Below, piece by piece: positions 51,553 through 60,056 of a stretch of 64,000 nucleotides of DNA; position 1 is the stretch's first letter, and every line of letters starts with the position of its first letter. The stretch covers positions 1 to 64,000 of the forward strand of contig JAKAAX010000002.1 of the NCBI GenBank assembly GCA_021802125.1. Reading direction: 5' to 3'. The stretch comes from Thermoplasmata archaeon (GTDB lineage Archaea; Thermoplasmatota; Thermoplasmata; Lutacidiplasmatales; UBA184). A program made the translations under genes and the position numbers. The notes under the pieces were generated by a model, which did no database searches, was not told the origin of the DNA, and was given only the letters and a program-made list of their open reading frames with translations.

Positions 51553-52518
51553 ATGCTCTACGTCAGAAAGGCGGGTGTGGTCGGGGCGGGAACGATGGGG
51601 GCGGCCATCGCCGAGGTCTTGGCCTTCAACGAAGTGAACGTCCTGCTGAAGGAGGTCAACGAGGAGCTCCTCGCGAAGGGTCTCGCCCGGGTCAAGGGGA
51701 TCGTCGACGAGCTGGTCGACTTCCACCAGGGGCGCGCGGACAAGGAGATCTCCCGCATCGAGGAGATGGGGCTGAAGCTCACGGAGGAGCAGAAGTCCGC
51801 CATCCGTCAGAAGCTCAAGCCGAAGGTCGACCGGAAGCGCGGTGACGAGATCATCGCCCGCGTGAAGGGCACGACCAACTGGGACGACTTCAAGGACGTC
51901 GACCTCGTGATCGAGGCGGCCTTCGAGAAGGAGTCGGTCAAGAAGGAGGTCTTCGCGAACCTGGACCGGGTCCTGCCGGACCACGCGATCATCGCCAGCA
52001 ACACCTCCTCCCTATCGATCACCCAGCTGGCCCGGGGTCTCAAGCACTGCGGCAGCACGCTCATCGCGCACTTCTTCAACCCGCCCTACACGCTCCCGCT
52101 CGTGGAGATCGTGGCCGGGGTGGACACCCGGGACGACGTCGTCTCCGACGTCATGGACTTCTTCCAGGGGCTCCGGAACCACCGGTTCCCGATGGTCCCG
52201 ATCCGCGTCAAGGAGGTCCCGGGGTTCCTCGTGAACCGCCTGCTCATCCCGATGCTGAACGAGGCCTGCTTCGCCCTCGAGGAAGGCGTCGCGAGCGCCC
52301 GCGACATGGACCTGGCGCTCAAGGCGGGGGCCGGCAATCCCATGGGCCCTCTCGAGCTCGCGGACATGATCGGGCTCGATGTGTGCCTCGACGTGGCGGA
52401 GATCCTCCACCGCGAGTACGGGGACCCCAAGTACCGGCCCGCGATCGCGCTCAAGCGCATGGTGGCCGCCGGCCACCTTGGGCGGAAGACCGGTCGCGGC
52501 TTCTACGAGTACAGCTGA
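51553..52518 (+). CDS. 3-hydroxyacyl-CoA dehydrogenase
   Basis: 321 residues. Oxidises 3-hydroxyacyl-CoA to 3-ketoacyl-CoA with NAD. The Rossmann loop AGVVGAGTMGAAIAEVLAFN, then VDLVIEAAFEKESVKKEVFA, NTSSLSITQLA, LIAHFFNPPYTLPLVEIVAG with the catalytic His, KEVPGFLVNRLLIPMLNEAC, and the C-terminal GAGNPMGPLELADMIGLDV. The ATG at 51553 is chosen because it starts at the conserved fold and follows a GGAGAGG SD by 5 bases; upstream ATGs lie too near the TATA box. A single-domain enzyme, not fused to enoyl-CoA hydratase. It could work with the nearby thiolase. Confidence 0.88.
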   Translation: MLYVRKAGVVGAGTMGAAIAEVLAFNEVNVLLKEVNEELLAKGLARVKGIVDELVDFHQGRADKEISRIEEMGLKLTEEQKSAIRQKLKPKVDRKRGDEIIARVKGTTNWDDFKDVDLVIEAAFEKESVKKEVFANLDRVLPDHAIIASNTSSLSITQLARGLKHCGSTLIAHFFNPPYTLPLVEIVAGVDTRDDVVSDVMDFFQGLRNHRFPMVPIRVKEVPGFLVNRLLIPMLNEACFALEEGVASARDMDLALKAGAGNPMGPLELADMIGLDVCLDVAEILHREYGDPKYRPAIALKRMVAAGHLGRKTGRGFYEYS

Positions 52519-52588
52519 ACCGGCCCGGCGCACACGGGGCGGTCATCGATCGACCGCGAAGCGAGCGGCCTCCGTGCCCCTGAGCTCT

Positions 52589-55500
52589 CTACCGGGGCGC
52601 CTGCCCAGGGGGCGGGGGAGGAGGAGGGGGAACCGGCCCGGCGGCATGCGAGCTTGGAGCTGACCTCGCCTCCGTCGCGGGCGGAGGGGTGAGCCGCTCT
52701 CTCCCCCGGACCTTCGCGTAGTGCGCTCGGTGCAGGACCCAGACCAATGCGCCCAGGAACATCAGCGCGCTCGCGGCGACGAAGACCCCCGCGACCGTAT
52801 CGGACTGGGGCGCGAGGGCCCCGCTTCCGATGCCTTGACCGACGGCAAGGCCACCGATCGAGCCGGTGAAGAGCCCGGCGAGCAGCAGGATGGCGGACAG
52901 GACGGGCCCCGGCCAGAGCCGGGCGACGGCGCGCCGCTCCCTCTCCGTGAACGGCACGCGGTGCTTCCAGCCGATCCGGAACAGCTCGAGGCCGGTGATC
53001 ACGACCGTGAGCAGGAGCGCGGCGAAGAAGGCGAAGAACTCCGGGCCGAGCGTGAAGGCGAAGGGGCTGCCGAGCACGGTGGTCAAGAGGGGTCCTTGGA
53101 GGGACGGCGCGGCCTGGCTCACGACGGTCCCGTTCACGATGCTCTGGCCGTAGAACGACATCACCCCGCCCTGGCTCGTCAGGAGCCCGAACTGGCGTAT
53201 CGAGCCCGTGATGTTCGCTCCCTGGGGGAAGACGACCGTGTCGTTCGGAAGGATGACCGTACCGCTGAGTGGGAGACCGCCGGCCGACATGCCGCCATGG
53301 ACCACCGTGTATCCGCCCATCCTCGCTCCGGGGCCGAGGGTCACGTATCCCACGGTGAGGCTGGTCCCCCAGACGGTCGCGCTGCCCGTCGCGACCGTGT
53401 GACCGACGATGTAGCTCGGGCCGTCCACGAAGTAGCCCGAGGCGTTGGCGACGATCATGCCGGAGGACTTCGTGTAGCCCGTGAGGGCGATCTGCCCCTT
53501 GAGGTCGAACTCTCCGGAGCTCAGCGTGTAGTTCCCCGCGACGTCGAGCCCCGGGAGCTGGGTGTGCCCCAGCGTGAAGACCTGGCCCTGGAAGTCGGCC
53601 GTCCCGGAGAGGTCGACGACCCCGCGCGAGTAGACCCACCCGTCCGCCTGGAGGGAACCGGAGATGGTCACCTTCGCGCTCGAGAGGTAGGCCGACCCCG
53701 AGATCGTGACGTTGCCGGTGGTGTTCACGTTCCCGAGGATCTGGGCCGCGTTCGCCAGGTCGATGTCGCCGAAGAGCGAGAGCGTCGTGCCTCCGGCGGT
53801 GGCCAGCGTCGAGCGGCCGGTCACCAGGACCGACCCCGTCATCCGGAGGTTCCCCGTGATGACGGAGCTCCCGTTCTCGGCGAACACTCCGTGGGCCACG
53901 GTGAGCGTCCCGTCCAGCGTGACGTTCCCCGCCACGCCGCTCGTGCCGGTCCCGTTGACCGAGCCCCCGACCGAGGAGAGCCCGAAGGTGCCCGTGAGCG
54001 ACATGCCGGGGAACGAGGCGGAACCGGAGGAGGTGACCGCGCCCGTGAAGGCGGTGGTCCCGAGCACCGTCACGTTCCCTTGGGCCTGGACCACGCCCAC
54101 GACCTTCAGTCCCGACGGGAAGGAGACCGTGGTCCCGTTGAACGTCGAGGTGCCGTTCGAGAAGGACGCACCCCGGACCAGCACGCTGCCCTCGACCTTC
54201 GAGGTCCAGGGAGAGTAGCCGGCCCCCCCGCCCATCAGGACGGTCGCGGTCAGGTGCAGGGAGCCCCCGGGGGCGGTCACGAGCTCGGCCGAGCCGGTGA
54301 CCGTGATCGAGCGGTTGACCTCCACGGTGCCGTTCAGCCAGGCGGAACCCGAGACCGAGTAGGTCGTGTCGTTGACCCACGTCCATCCGACTCCGACGCT
54401 GCTCCCCGAGAGAAGGGTGCTTCCGACGCCCACGAACGAGCCTCCCGTCATCGAGAAGGTCCCGTCCATGAACGCGTGCGGGAGCGAGATGAGGCCGGAG
54501 CTGGAGACGTTCCCCGAGAAGGCCGTCGTGCCGTCGGTCCCGACCGAGCCTGAGGCGGTCATGGTGCCGTTCAGCGAGAGGTTCCCCTGGATGTGGATCA
54601 GCGTCGCGTTCTGGGTCATGACCCCGGTGATCGTGAGGTTGCCCGAGGCGTTCGTGGTCCCCTGGATGGTGACGTCCGAATCGATGGTGGTGAGCCCGCT
54701 CGTCAGGACGCCCGCGCCCGGGAAGGTCCGGATGGAGATCTCGGGTCCGAGCTGCAGCTTGTGCTTGAACAGCTGCTCGCCCTGGCTGTCGAGCTCGCCT
54801 TGGATGGTGAGCCCTCCGTCGTTGTAGAAGGTGCCGCCGTTCTCCACGATCCCCGAGGCCGAGAACGTCCCGTGGACCGTCACCGACGCGTTGAGCGCCT
54901 CTCCGTGGGAGACGGCGACCCGACCCAGCGTGGTGACCAGCGCGGGGTAGGTCACACCGGGCGAGACCGTGAGCTGCGGGGCTCCAAGGTCCGGGGTCAT
55001 CGAGATGTTCACCCCAGAACCCTCGGGGACCTCGATGTCCATCCGGGAATCCGGCAAAGCGGCGGTCATGCCCGAGCCGCTCGTGGTCGTCGACCCGAGG
55101 ATCGTGAAGTGCGAGTCGGCGGGCCAGGTGATGGACGAGACCGGGACCGAGAGGCAGCCCAGGAGGACGACGCAGTAGGCGGAGACGTAGAGGGTTCCCG
55201 GGGCGATCTGGATCCCCGTCGCGGGGCAGAAGAGGGGGACCGTGCAGTGGATGACGAGGGCGCCGGAGCTGTTCGCGTAGTTCAGCACCTGGGAGGCGTT
55301 GCCCACGTTGATGTTCGTCCCGCCCCCGTAGCTGTAGAACCCTCCCGCCTGTCCCGCGTCGATCGTGATGTTCACGCCGTTCGTGGACATGAGGAAGGTG
55401 TCCCCGGTCGACGGATCCCCCAGGCTGATGTCCCCCTCCAGGATGTTGAAGGCGGTGGCGTTGAGCGGCGAAGGCTGGACCCAGAGGCTGCCCCCGCCGC

Positions 55501-55969
55501 GGGATGCGAAGATCGGAGCGTTGTCCCCCGGGAGGCTCACGACGCGCATCGAGCCGGTCACCAAGGTGGCCCCGTACTCCGCCCACCCGACCGTTTGCGT
55601 CAGGTTCGAGGTGACGGTCGACCCCACGATGTGGACGGTGCCGTCAAGGTAGGTCGAGGAGGCGGTGAAGCTCCCGTTGACGTGGACGCTGCCGTTGATC
55701 TCGGTGGAGGGGGCCCCGATTGCGGTGCGAGGGGGAAAGGCCGTGGGAGCCGGGGTCACCGGTCCGGCGGGAGTGGGCGGGGAGGGTGTCGGTCCCAACG
55801 CAGGCGTGGTCGAGGGGACGGAGACCCGGTCCTGGGCGCTCGAAGGTCCGTCCGAACGCTCGCCATGGGGAGTGACATGGACGGGGGGTTGGATGGCGAC
55901 GAGGGTCACTCCTGAGAGGACCATGAGGGCGGGGAGGACGAGGGCGAGGAGCTTTCCGTACTCGACCAA
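52589..55969 (-). CDS. Giant membrane-anchored bactofilin/polymer-like beta-repeat protein
   Basis: 1126 residues from a TTG. An N-terminal anchor helix (LLALVLPALMVLSGVTLVAI), a Pro/Thr-rich spacer, then about 850 residues of short glycine-rich strand repeats such as INGSVHVNGSFTASSTYLDG, NASGNLTITGVMTQNATLIH and GTLTVAHGVFAENGSSVITG. These read like a long beta-solenoid of the bactofilin/polymer-forming kind, with many N-x-S/T sequons. Near the end are three predicted transmembrane helices (EFFAFFAALLLTVVITGLEL; LSAILLLAGLFTGSIGGLAV; GVFVAASALMFLGALVWVL) and a Pro-rich cytoplasmic tail. Probably exported and glycosylated, forming a surface filament or envelope layer. No enzyme motif. Confidence 0.65.
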   Translation of the reverse strand: MVEYGKLLALVLPALMVLSGVTLVAIQPPVHVTPHGERSDGPSSAQDRVSVPSTTPALGPTPSPPTPAGPVTPAPTAFPPRTAIGAPSTEINGSVHVNGSFTASSTYLDGTVHIVGSTVTSNLTQTVGWAEYGATLVTGSMRVVSLPGDNAPIFASRGGGSLWVQPSPLNATAFNILEGDISLGDPSTGDTFLMSTNGVNITIDAGQAGGFYSYGGGTNINVGNASQVLNYANSSGALVIHCTVPLFCPATGIQIAPGTLYVSAYCVVLLGCLSVPVSSITWPADSHFTILGSTTTSGSGMTAALPDSRMDIEVPEGSGVNISMTPDLGAPQLTVSPGVTYPALVTTLGRVAVSHGEALNASVTVHGTFSASGIVENGGTFYNDGGLTIQGELDSQGEQLFKHKLQLGPEISIRTFPGAGVLTSGLTTIDSDVTIQGTTNASGNLTITGVMTQNATLIHIQGNLSLNGTMTASGSVGTDGTTAFSGNVSSSGLISLPHAFMDGTFSMTGGSFVGVGSTLLSGSSVGVGWTWVNDTTYSVSGSAWLNGTVEVNRSITVTGSAELVTAPGGSLHLTATVLMGGGAGYSPWTSKVEGSVLVRGASFSNGTSTFNGTTVSFPSGLKVVGVVQAQGNVTVLGTTAFTGAVTSSGSASFPGMSLTGTFGLSSVGGSVNGTGTSGVAGNVTLDGTLTVAHGVFAENGSSVITGNLRMTGSVLVTGRSTLATAGGTTLSLFGDIDLANAAQILGNVNTTGNVTISGSAYLSSAKVTISGSLQADGWVYSRGVVDLSGTADFQGQVFTLGHTQLPGLDVAGNYTLSSGEFDLKGQIALTGYTKSSGMIVANASGYFVDGPSYIVGHTVATGSATVWGTSLTVGYVTLGPGARMGGYTVVHGGMSAGGLPLSGTVILPNDTVVFPQGANITGSIRQFGLLTSQGGVMSFYGQSIVNGTVVSQAAPSLQGPLLTTVLGSPFAFTLGPEFFAFFAALLLTVVITGLELFRIGWKHRVPFTERERRAVARLWPGPVLSAILLLAGLFTGSIGGLAVGQGIGSGALAPQSDTVAGVFVAASALMFLGALVWVLHRAHYAKVRGRERLTPPPATEARSAPSSHAAGPVPPPPPPPPGQAPR

Positions 55970-56112
55970 GTTTCGAGGCCGGCGCGAGGCCAGAGCGTCT
56001 GGACATCGCGTTCGTTAAGACGGTTGGCTCGGACGAATCGGGGAGGGCGGAACCCTCCCCAGGGGCCGAGGACGGGGTGACGAAATCCGCAAACCGGTTC
56101 CGGTCGACCGAC

Positions 56113-56122
56113 AAATATATAC
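56113..56122 (+). promoter_or_regulatory. TATA box upstream of a small gene
   Basis: AAATATATAC, one of the strongest TATA boxes in the window, centred 31 bp before the ATG at 56149. The flanking TTTGTCTGACAAGTGTCAG contains overlapping GTCTGAC/GTGTCAG half-sites that might be an operator. Confidence 0.6.
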
Positions 56123-56148
56123 TGTTTGTCTGACAAGTGTCAGCACGG

Positions 56149-56310
56149 ATGACGCCTGTAAAGATCGAGCTGGCGCCGTTGTCCCAAGAGCCGAACCTCC
56201 GGCGGTACTTCCGCCCGGTGGACCGCGCGTACGCCGAGGCGGGGCGGACCCTCTTCGGCCTCGCGGGGGTCTCCGTCGTCATCTTCCCATCCGTCCAGGC
56301 CGAGGAGTGA
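56149..56310 (+). CDS. Small protein of unknown function (53 residues)
   Basis: MTPVKIELAPLSQEPNLRRY, then FRPVDRAYAEAGRTLFGLAG and VSVVIFPSVQAEE. A polar first half and a hydrophobic stretch (LFGLAGVSVVIFPSV) near the end, which could be a short tail anchor. No family recognised. Support comes from the strong TATA box at leaderless spacing and from codon use like that of neighbouring genes. Its stop overlaps a GTG that opens a longer frame containing the following zinc-finger gene. Confidence 0.45.
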   Translation: MTPVKIELAPLSQEPNLRRYFRPVDRAYAEAGRTLFGLAGVSVVIFPSVQAEE

Positions 56311-56525
56311 GCGGTGCCTTCCCCCGCACGCTCCCGCCCCCTTCGCGGGGTCCACCTCGGACCCCTCCGCTGCCGGTCCATCGAGAACCCGGGGCCCGGG
56401 GAGCCACGGTTCCGATGCTCGCAGCGGGCGGACGCCGCGCCGGACCTGACGGTCCGGCTGCGCTGCCGTGTTCGAAGGTGGCGGTCGAGCCCGCAGGGGA
56501 GGGCGCCGCTGTTGAGGAGGTGCCA

Positions 56526-56738
56526 ATGCCGTCGATGAGCACGTTCCCAGCGCCCTGGTGGGCGACGCTCTGGCTCCTTCCGCCCGTCGGGCGGGACACC
56601 GCCGGTCGAAGGTGCCGGTGGTGCTTGCAGGGGCAGGTCGCCTGCCCGAGCTGCCACGGCACCTCTTCCGACTGTTATCGGTGCAGCGGCAAGGGCCACA
56701 TCGTCTGCATGGTGTGCGGGGGCGCGACAGCGGTCTGA
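56526..56738 (+). CDS. Small DnaJ-type zinc-finger protein
   Basis: 70 residues. CRWCLQGQVACPSCHG, then CYRCSGKGHIVCMVCGG: four C-x-x-C units in the C-x-x-C-x-G-x-G style of DnaJ zinc fingers, which bind unfolded protein or act in disulfide exchange. Before it lies a Trp/Leu-rich stretch (APWWATLWLLPPVG). The ATG at 56526 has an excellent SD (GGAGG) just upstream. The same frame extends back to a GTG at 56307 overlapping the previous stop, but that extension is low-complexity. It converges on the DUF2130-like gene. Confidence 0.6.
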   Translation: MPSMSTFPAPWWATLWLLPPVGRDTAGRRCRWCLQGQVACPSCHGTSSDCYRCSGKGHIVCMVCGGATAV

Positions 56739-56765
56739 GCCCGGTCGCGCCGCAAGGGGCGGGCC

Positions 56766-58187
56766 TCAGTTGCCCTGTCCGTCCAGGGTCACCTGGACCT
56801 TGCGACGGCGCCGCAGCGGTCCGTCCTCGTCCCCCACCATCGGGGAAGGCTCCCGCTCGTCCCCGTCCTCCGACGGGTCCGGATCCGCTTGCTCACTATC
56901 GGGGGAAGGGTCGACCTCCGCCCGGATCTCGACATGCTGGGGAGGGTCCAGTTCGGGGTTCGAGGTCAGGCTGTCCCTTTCCAGGATGGCGCTCGTGGAG
57001 GACTCGACCTGGCTCACCGCCTCCTCCCGTTCGCGGTGGATGTCCTCCCTCTGCTTCCACATCTTGAGGTGGCTCCGCTTCTCCGTCTCGAGCAGGTCGT
57101 GTTCCTTCAGGTCGAGCTGGAGCAGCCGCTTCAGGTTCCGGTCGAACTCGTCCCCGCGGATGTAATCGAAGAGCTGCGACTCCTTGCGGTCGCGGTGGGC
57201 CCCGCTCGCCCGGGCGAGGTCCAGCTTGACGATCTGCCGTCGTAGGACCTCGACGAGGGCGATGAGCGCGTTGCGCTTGACGATGAGGATCCCGTCCTCC
57301 TCGACCACCAGCCTCTCGGAGGAACCCGAGGGCATCTCGTCGGTCACCACGAGCACGTAGTCGGTCCCGTGGACCTCGCGGTAGGTCCGCGCGCTCGAGA
57401 GGTCCTTCGAGGTGACCTTCTTCCCGACCTTGTTGTCGTAGACGATCACGGTTGGGGTGTAGAGCCCCGGGGCACGTGCGATGCGGTGGACCACGTCCGC
57501 CGAACGCTGTCCCGGGCGGGAGATCTTCTGGACGTCGTCGTCCGGGAAGGCGGTCCGCAGCGTCTCGCGGAGGAGGAACTCCCCCGCCTCGCCGACGACG
57601 TCGGACGGGCTGCGGAGCACCGACTCCCTCAGCTGATCGACCTGTTCGCGAAGCCGGTTCTCGTTGAGCTTGAGCTCCTGGATCTGTTGCTCCTTCTTCG
57701 AGAGCTCCTGGCCCGCGTCGATCTTCGCGCGCTCCAGCACGTCCTTCTCTCTCTGGGAGAACTCCTGCTGGAGCCGCTGCCGCTCCTCCTCCCAGCCCTT
57801 CTGGCGCACCTGGGCTTCAGCGACCTCCTTCTGGAGCTGCTCGAGGTTCCGTCGATGGGACTCCTCCAGCGCGACGAACTGCGTCTTCTGGATCTCGGCC
57901 ATCTGGGCCTTGAGGTGGGCGAGCCCCTGCTCCCCCTGCTGGCGGAGCCGCTCCAGCGCCTCCTTCTGTTCGCGCTCCAGGCGCTCCATCTCCTTCTTGC
58001 GGCGGCCCTCGGCCTCCTGGAGCCGGGCCTCGGCCTCACGGCTGCGGGTCTCGAGCTCCCGCTCGTGCTGGAGCCGGAGCCGCTCCAGCGCCTCCGCGCT
58101 GCCCTGGTGAAGGGCATGGAGCTCCTCCGGCTTCAGGGCCACGAAGCACACCGGGCACCGGACCGGGTCGCCAGGAGCTTCCGACAT
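56766..58187 (-). CDS. Coiled-coil protein with DUF2130-like (PD-(D/E)XK) nuclease domain
   Basis: 473 residues. The N-terminal zinc-binding pair (PVRCPVCFVALKP) is followed by about 170 residues of strongly charged coiled coil (LERLRLQHERELETRSREAE, later ERQRLQQEFSQREKDVLERA). The DUF2130-like domain follows (VVGEAGEFLLRETLRTAF, SRPGQRSADVVHRIARAP, TVIVYDNKVGKKVTSKDLSS), with Asp and D-x-K where a PD-(D/E)XK nuclease would have D and E-x-K. A helical part and an acidic, disordered tail close the protein. The ATG at 58187 is preferred to a GTG five codons earlier. DUF2130 proteins are poorly characterised and some are linked to DNA repair or defence. Confidence 0.65.
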   Translation of the reverse strand: MSEAPGDPVRCPVCFVALKPEELHALHQGSAEALERLRLQHERELETRSREAEARLQEAEGRRKKEMERLEREQKEALERLRQQGEQGLAHLKAQMAEIQKTQFVALEESHRRNLEQLQKEVAEAQVRQKGWEEERQRLQQEFSQREKDVLERAKIDAGQELSKKEQQIQELKLNENRLREQVDQLRESVLRSPSDVVGEAGEFLLRETLRTAFPDDDVQKISRPGQRSADVVHRIARAPGLYTPTVIVYDNKVGKKVTSKDLSSARTYREVHGTDYVLVVTDEMPSGSSERLVVEEDGILIVKRNALIALVEVLRRQIVKLDLARASGAHRDRKESQLFDYIRGDEFDRNLKRLLQLDLKEHDLLETEKRSHLKMWKQREDIHREREEAVSQVESSTSAILERDSLTSNPELDPPQHVEIRAEVDPSPDSEQADPDPSEDGDEREPSPMVGDEDGPLRRRRKVQVTLDGQGN

Positions 58188-58332
58188 GGGGGGCCGCTGC
58201 ACGATGTCGTTCCGGACGTATGAACGTTCCAGAGGGGGCGCCCCGACGGAGGATGCCCGGGGCGGCCATCCAGGGGAGAACGCGCCGTCCGCGATGGCCC
58301 CGCTCGCCGTTCCGTCTTATCTCAGGGGGCAA

Positions 58333-58341
58333 CGTATAAAC
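58333..58341 (+). promoter_or_regulatory. TATA box for the SCP2 gene
   Basis: CGTATAAAC about 41 bp upstream of the ATG at 58378, indicating a short leader and excluding the longer upstream frame. Confidence 0.5.
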
Positions 58342-58377
58342 GGTAGGCCCCTTGAGGAACGACCGAGAGGACCCGCC

Positions 58378-58782
58378 ATGGTGAAGTTCCCAAGCCAGGA
58401 GTGGATCGAGCAGTTCAAGGAAAAGGTCAACCAGAACGCCGCCTACGAGGACGCGGCGAAGTCCTGGGAGGGAGATTTCATCTTCCTGGTCGAGCCCGAC
58501 GGCGCGCTCACCGCCCCGGTCGCGCTCTACATGGACCTGTTCCACGGCAAGTGCCGCGACGCGAAGATGCTCGCGACCCCCGACGAGAAGTCGGCGGCCT
58601 ACACCTACCAGGGTCCCTACTCCAACTGGAAGAAGCTCATCAACAAGGAGATCGACCCGATCCAGGGGATGATGACCGGGAAGTTCAAGCTCAAGGGGAA
58701 CATGATGAAGATCATGCGCTACACGCGGGCCGCGAAAGAGCTCATCAACACCGCATCGACGATCCCCACGGAGTTCCCGTAG
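58378..58782 (+). CDS. SCP2 sterol/lipid-binding domain protein
   Basis: 134 residues. A stand-alone SCP2-like domain: FPSQEWIEQFKEKVNQNAAY, KSWEGDFIFLVEPDG, ALTAPVALYMDLFHGKCRDA, then IDPIQGMMTGKFKLKGNMMK with the typical final G-K-x-K-x-x-G-x-x-x strand. Such domains bind acyl chains or fatty acyl-CoA in a hydrophobic tunnel. It opens the alcohol/aldehyde oxidation cluster, so it may present a lipid substrate to the following enzymes. The frame is open upstream to 58186, but the TATA position and the family length favour 58378. Confidence 0.8.
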   Translation: MVKFPSQEWIEQFKEKVNQNAAYEDAAKSWEGDFIFLVEPDGALTAPVALYMDLFHGKCRDAKMLATPDEKSAAYTYQGPYSNWKKLINKEIDPIQGMMTGKFKLKGNMMKIMRYTRAAKELINTASTIPTEFP

Positions 58783-58855
58783 GCTGCGCTCCTCCCCCCG
58801 CGCCCTCGTGAACCACGGAACGTCAGGTCCAGCCTAAGGGGGTCCCGACGCGTCC

Positions 58856-60016
58856 ATGTGGTTCTTCACCTCCCCCAAGATCGTCTTCGGCTCGGGCGCG
58901 GTCGAGTTCCTGGCCTCGCTCCCGACGAAGAAGGCGATGATCGTCTGCGACCGCTTCCTGGCGGAGCGCGGCACGCACCAGGTGATCGTCGAGCAGCTCG
59001 CCAAGGCCGGCGCGAAGGTGGAGGTCTTCGGCCAGGTCGAGCCGGAGCCTCACATCGCGACCGTGGAGGCGGGCGTGAAGCTCGCCCGATCGTTCGAGCC
59101 CGACATGATCGTCGGGCTCGGAGGGGGCAGCGCCATGGACATGGCGAAGGCCATCTACGCGCTGTACGAGCGGCCCGACCTCACGATCTACGACATCACG
59201 CCCATCGTCGAGCTCAACCTCCACCAGAAGGCCCGGCTCATCCAGGTCCCGACGACCAGCGGGACCGGCAGCGAGACCACCTGGGCCACCATCATCACCG
59301 AGGGGGAAGGGGGCCGCAAGCTCGAGCTCGCGCACCGCGACCTGGTCGCGGACTGGGCCGTGCTCGACCCGATGTTCCCCTCCTCGATGCCGCCGAAGCT
59401 CACGGCCGACACGGGCGCGGACGCCCTCGCGCACTCAATCGAGTCGATCTCCTCCGAGTGGGCGAACCCGTTCTCGGACGCCATGGGCGTGAAGGCCGTC
59501 GACACCATCTTCCGCTACCTTCCCAAGGCCGTGAAGGGCGACCACGTCCCTCCAGAGGTCCGCGAGGAACTGCACCTGGCGGCCGCCATGGCCGGGCTCT
59601 CCTTCGGCAACGCCCAGGTCGGTGTGGGACACGCGCTGGGGCACGCGCTCGGGTCCGTCTTCAAGGTCCCGCACGGGCGGACCGTCGGGCTCTTCCTTCC
59701 GTACCACATCGAGTACAACTTCTCGGCCGCGCGGGAGAAGCTCGGCCGCCTGGCTCCCGTGCTCGGGGACTCTACGGTGAGGAACGGCCGCGACCTCGCC
59801 GGGAAGGTTCGCGCGCTCTGGGACCAGATCGGGATGGCCAAGACCATCCCCGAGTGCGCCAAGATCACGGAGAAGGAGTTCGAGGAGAAGCTCCCCCTGC
59901 TCGTCGAGCGCGCGGACTCCTCCACGTGTGTCGTTTCCAACCCCCGGATCCCCTCCTCCCAGGAGCTCGAGCGCATCTTCCGCGCGGCCTGGTCGGGGGC
60001 CCCGATCGACTTCTGA
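58856..60016 (+). CDS. Iron-containing alcohol dehydrogenase
   Basis: 386 residues. Group III (Fe-dependent) alcohol dehydrogenase: the NAD loop MIVGLGGGSAMDMAKAIYAL, VPTTSGTGSETTWATIIT, and metal ligands Asp189 and His193 (TADTGADALAHSIE), His259 (VGVGHALGHALG) and His273 (KVPHGRTVGLF). Length is typical (about 385). The substrate is unknown. It is followed 40 bp later by aldehyde dehydrogenase in the same direction, so an alcohol would be oxidised to an acid in two steps. Confidence 0.9.
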   Translation: MWFFTSPKIVFGSGAVEFLASLPTKKAMIVCDRFLAERGTHQVIVEQLAKAGAKVEVFGQVEPEPHIATVEAGVKLARSFEPDMIVGLGGGSAMDMAKAIYALYERPDLTIYDITPIVELNLHQKARLIQVPTTSGTGSETTWATIITEGEGGRKLELAHRDLVADWAVLDPMFPSSMPPKLTADTGADALAHSIESISSEWANPFSDAMGVKAVDTIFRYLPKAVKGDHVPPEVREELHLAAAMAGLSFGNAQVGVGHALGHALGSVFKVPHGRTVGLFLPYHIEYNFSAAREKLGRLAPVLGDSTVRNGRDLAGKVRALWDQIGMAKTIPECAKITEKEFEEKLPLLVERADSSTCVVSNPRIPSSQELERIFRAAWSGAPIDF

Positions 60017-60056
60017 TCCGAAGGGACGGTCCACGGGGGAAAGGAGCGAGGGAAAC

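Noticed and set aside
56307..56525. N-terminal extension of the DnaJ-type zinc-finger gene from a GTG
   Set aside because: The extension is Pro/Arg/Ala low-complexity, while a strong SD sits directly before ATG 56526.
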